This document shows positions 41,432-41,556 of a stretch of 41,556 nt of DNA, piece by piece (positions within the stretch are counted from its first letter, which is position 1; each line of letters starts with the position of its first letter). The translations under genes were made by a program, and so were the position numbers. The DNA lies in the NCBI GenBank assembly GCA_021787435.1, contig JAJYLY010000018.1, forward strand, positions 1 through 41,556. The letters run 5' to 3'. The notes under the pieces are model-generated. The model worked only from the letters and a program-made list of their open reading frames with translations, did no database searches and was not told the origin of the DNA. The DNA is from Pseudomonadota bacterium. Lineage in GTDB: Bacteria; Pseudomonadota; Gammaproteobacteria; Burkholderiales; Gallionellaceae.

Positions 41432-41556
41432 AGCAATCAGCCGGTAATACCGGCTGATTTTTCCTTCTGTACTATTTCAATCTCGACCAGATCTGCTTCT
41501 TGACCACATAAAGCAGGCCGGACAGCACAATCAGATAGCCAATGACATAGTAGCCC
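41430..41556. repeat. second copy of the 127-base direct repeat, at the contig end
   Basis: This copy is identical to 41171-41297 and ends exactly at the last base. A 127-base overlap equals a common largest k-mer size in short-read assembly, so this probably marks a loop in the assembly graph. It interrupts the cytochrome c1 reading frame. Confidence 0.95.

Noticed and set aside
1..41556. CRISPR array
   Set aside because: No set of regularly spaced identical repeats of 24-40 bases was seen. The only arrays are short iterons and the Thr/Ala triplet repeat.

Overview
The window reads as one contig from a Gram-negative proteobacterium, most likely a betaproteobacterium. The evidence is a prfB-map-glnD core block, a MlaC-type periplasmic protein, a Spy-like chaperone, cytochrome c1 and a PAS/GAF/GGDEF/EAL protein. 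I would not name a genus. The last 127 bases exactly repeat bases 41171-41297, which looks like a k-mer overlap at an assembly-graph contig end, so the right edge should not be taken literally.

Bases 1 to about 18760 are accessory DNA built on a tRNA-Ser(GGA) attachment site. Element A (1 to about 11305, left end outside the window) holds a frameshifted histone-deacetylase-like gene, a SMUG2-like DNA glycosylase and two orphan antitoxins (HicB and TacA types). It also holds a complete AbiE toxin-antitoxin pair, an unrecognised three-gene minus-strand cluster (2717-4373) divergent from a small tyrosine recombinase with two membrane proteins, and a plasmid-like replicon. The replicon consists of repA, a helix-turn-helix gene, iteron-like repeats and DnaA boxes. 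A full tyrosine integrase (10093-11145) sits next to a 3' fragment of tRNA-Ser (11232-11302).

Element B (about 11306-18760) ends in an 18-base copy of the same tRNA 3' end, followed by what looks like the original tRNA terminator. It carries an McrB-like relic, a LysR regulator with a TDT-family exporter, and a TIGR01777 / CIA30 / TspO trio that resembles part of a light- or porphyrin-stress cluster. It also has a truncated IS630 transposase and a P4-type integrase broken by a frameshift. A second, short integrase relic and a degenerate att-like sequence near 14000 suggest that element B is itself composite.

From 18760 onward the DNA looks like core chromosome. It contains a DUF202 membrane protein; archease and RtcB (RNA ligation) with a decayed nicotinamidase gene; prfB with its autoregulatory +1 frameshift; map and glnD; and a 1063-residue, essentially proline-free coiled-coil protein with a C-terminal membrane anchor. 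After these come a c-di-GMP turnover protein, an aldo-keto reductase, and a Ser/Thr kinase fused to a cyclic-nucleotide-binding domain. Next are MlaC-like, Spy-like and flavin-reductase-like genes, a 2OG-Fe(II) oxygenase beside an M29-like metallopeptidase homologue, a Thr/Ala-repeat protein, cysQ, a Gly/His-rich secreted protein, and the end of cytochrome c1.

The most interesting leads are the tail-anchored giant coiled coil, the unknown cluster beside the small recombinase, the integrated plasmid-like origin and the nested tRNA-Ser islands.
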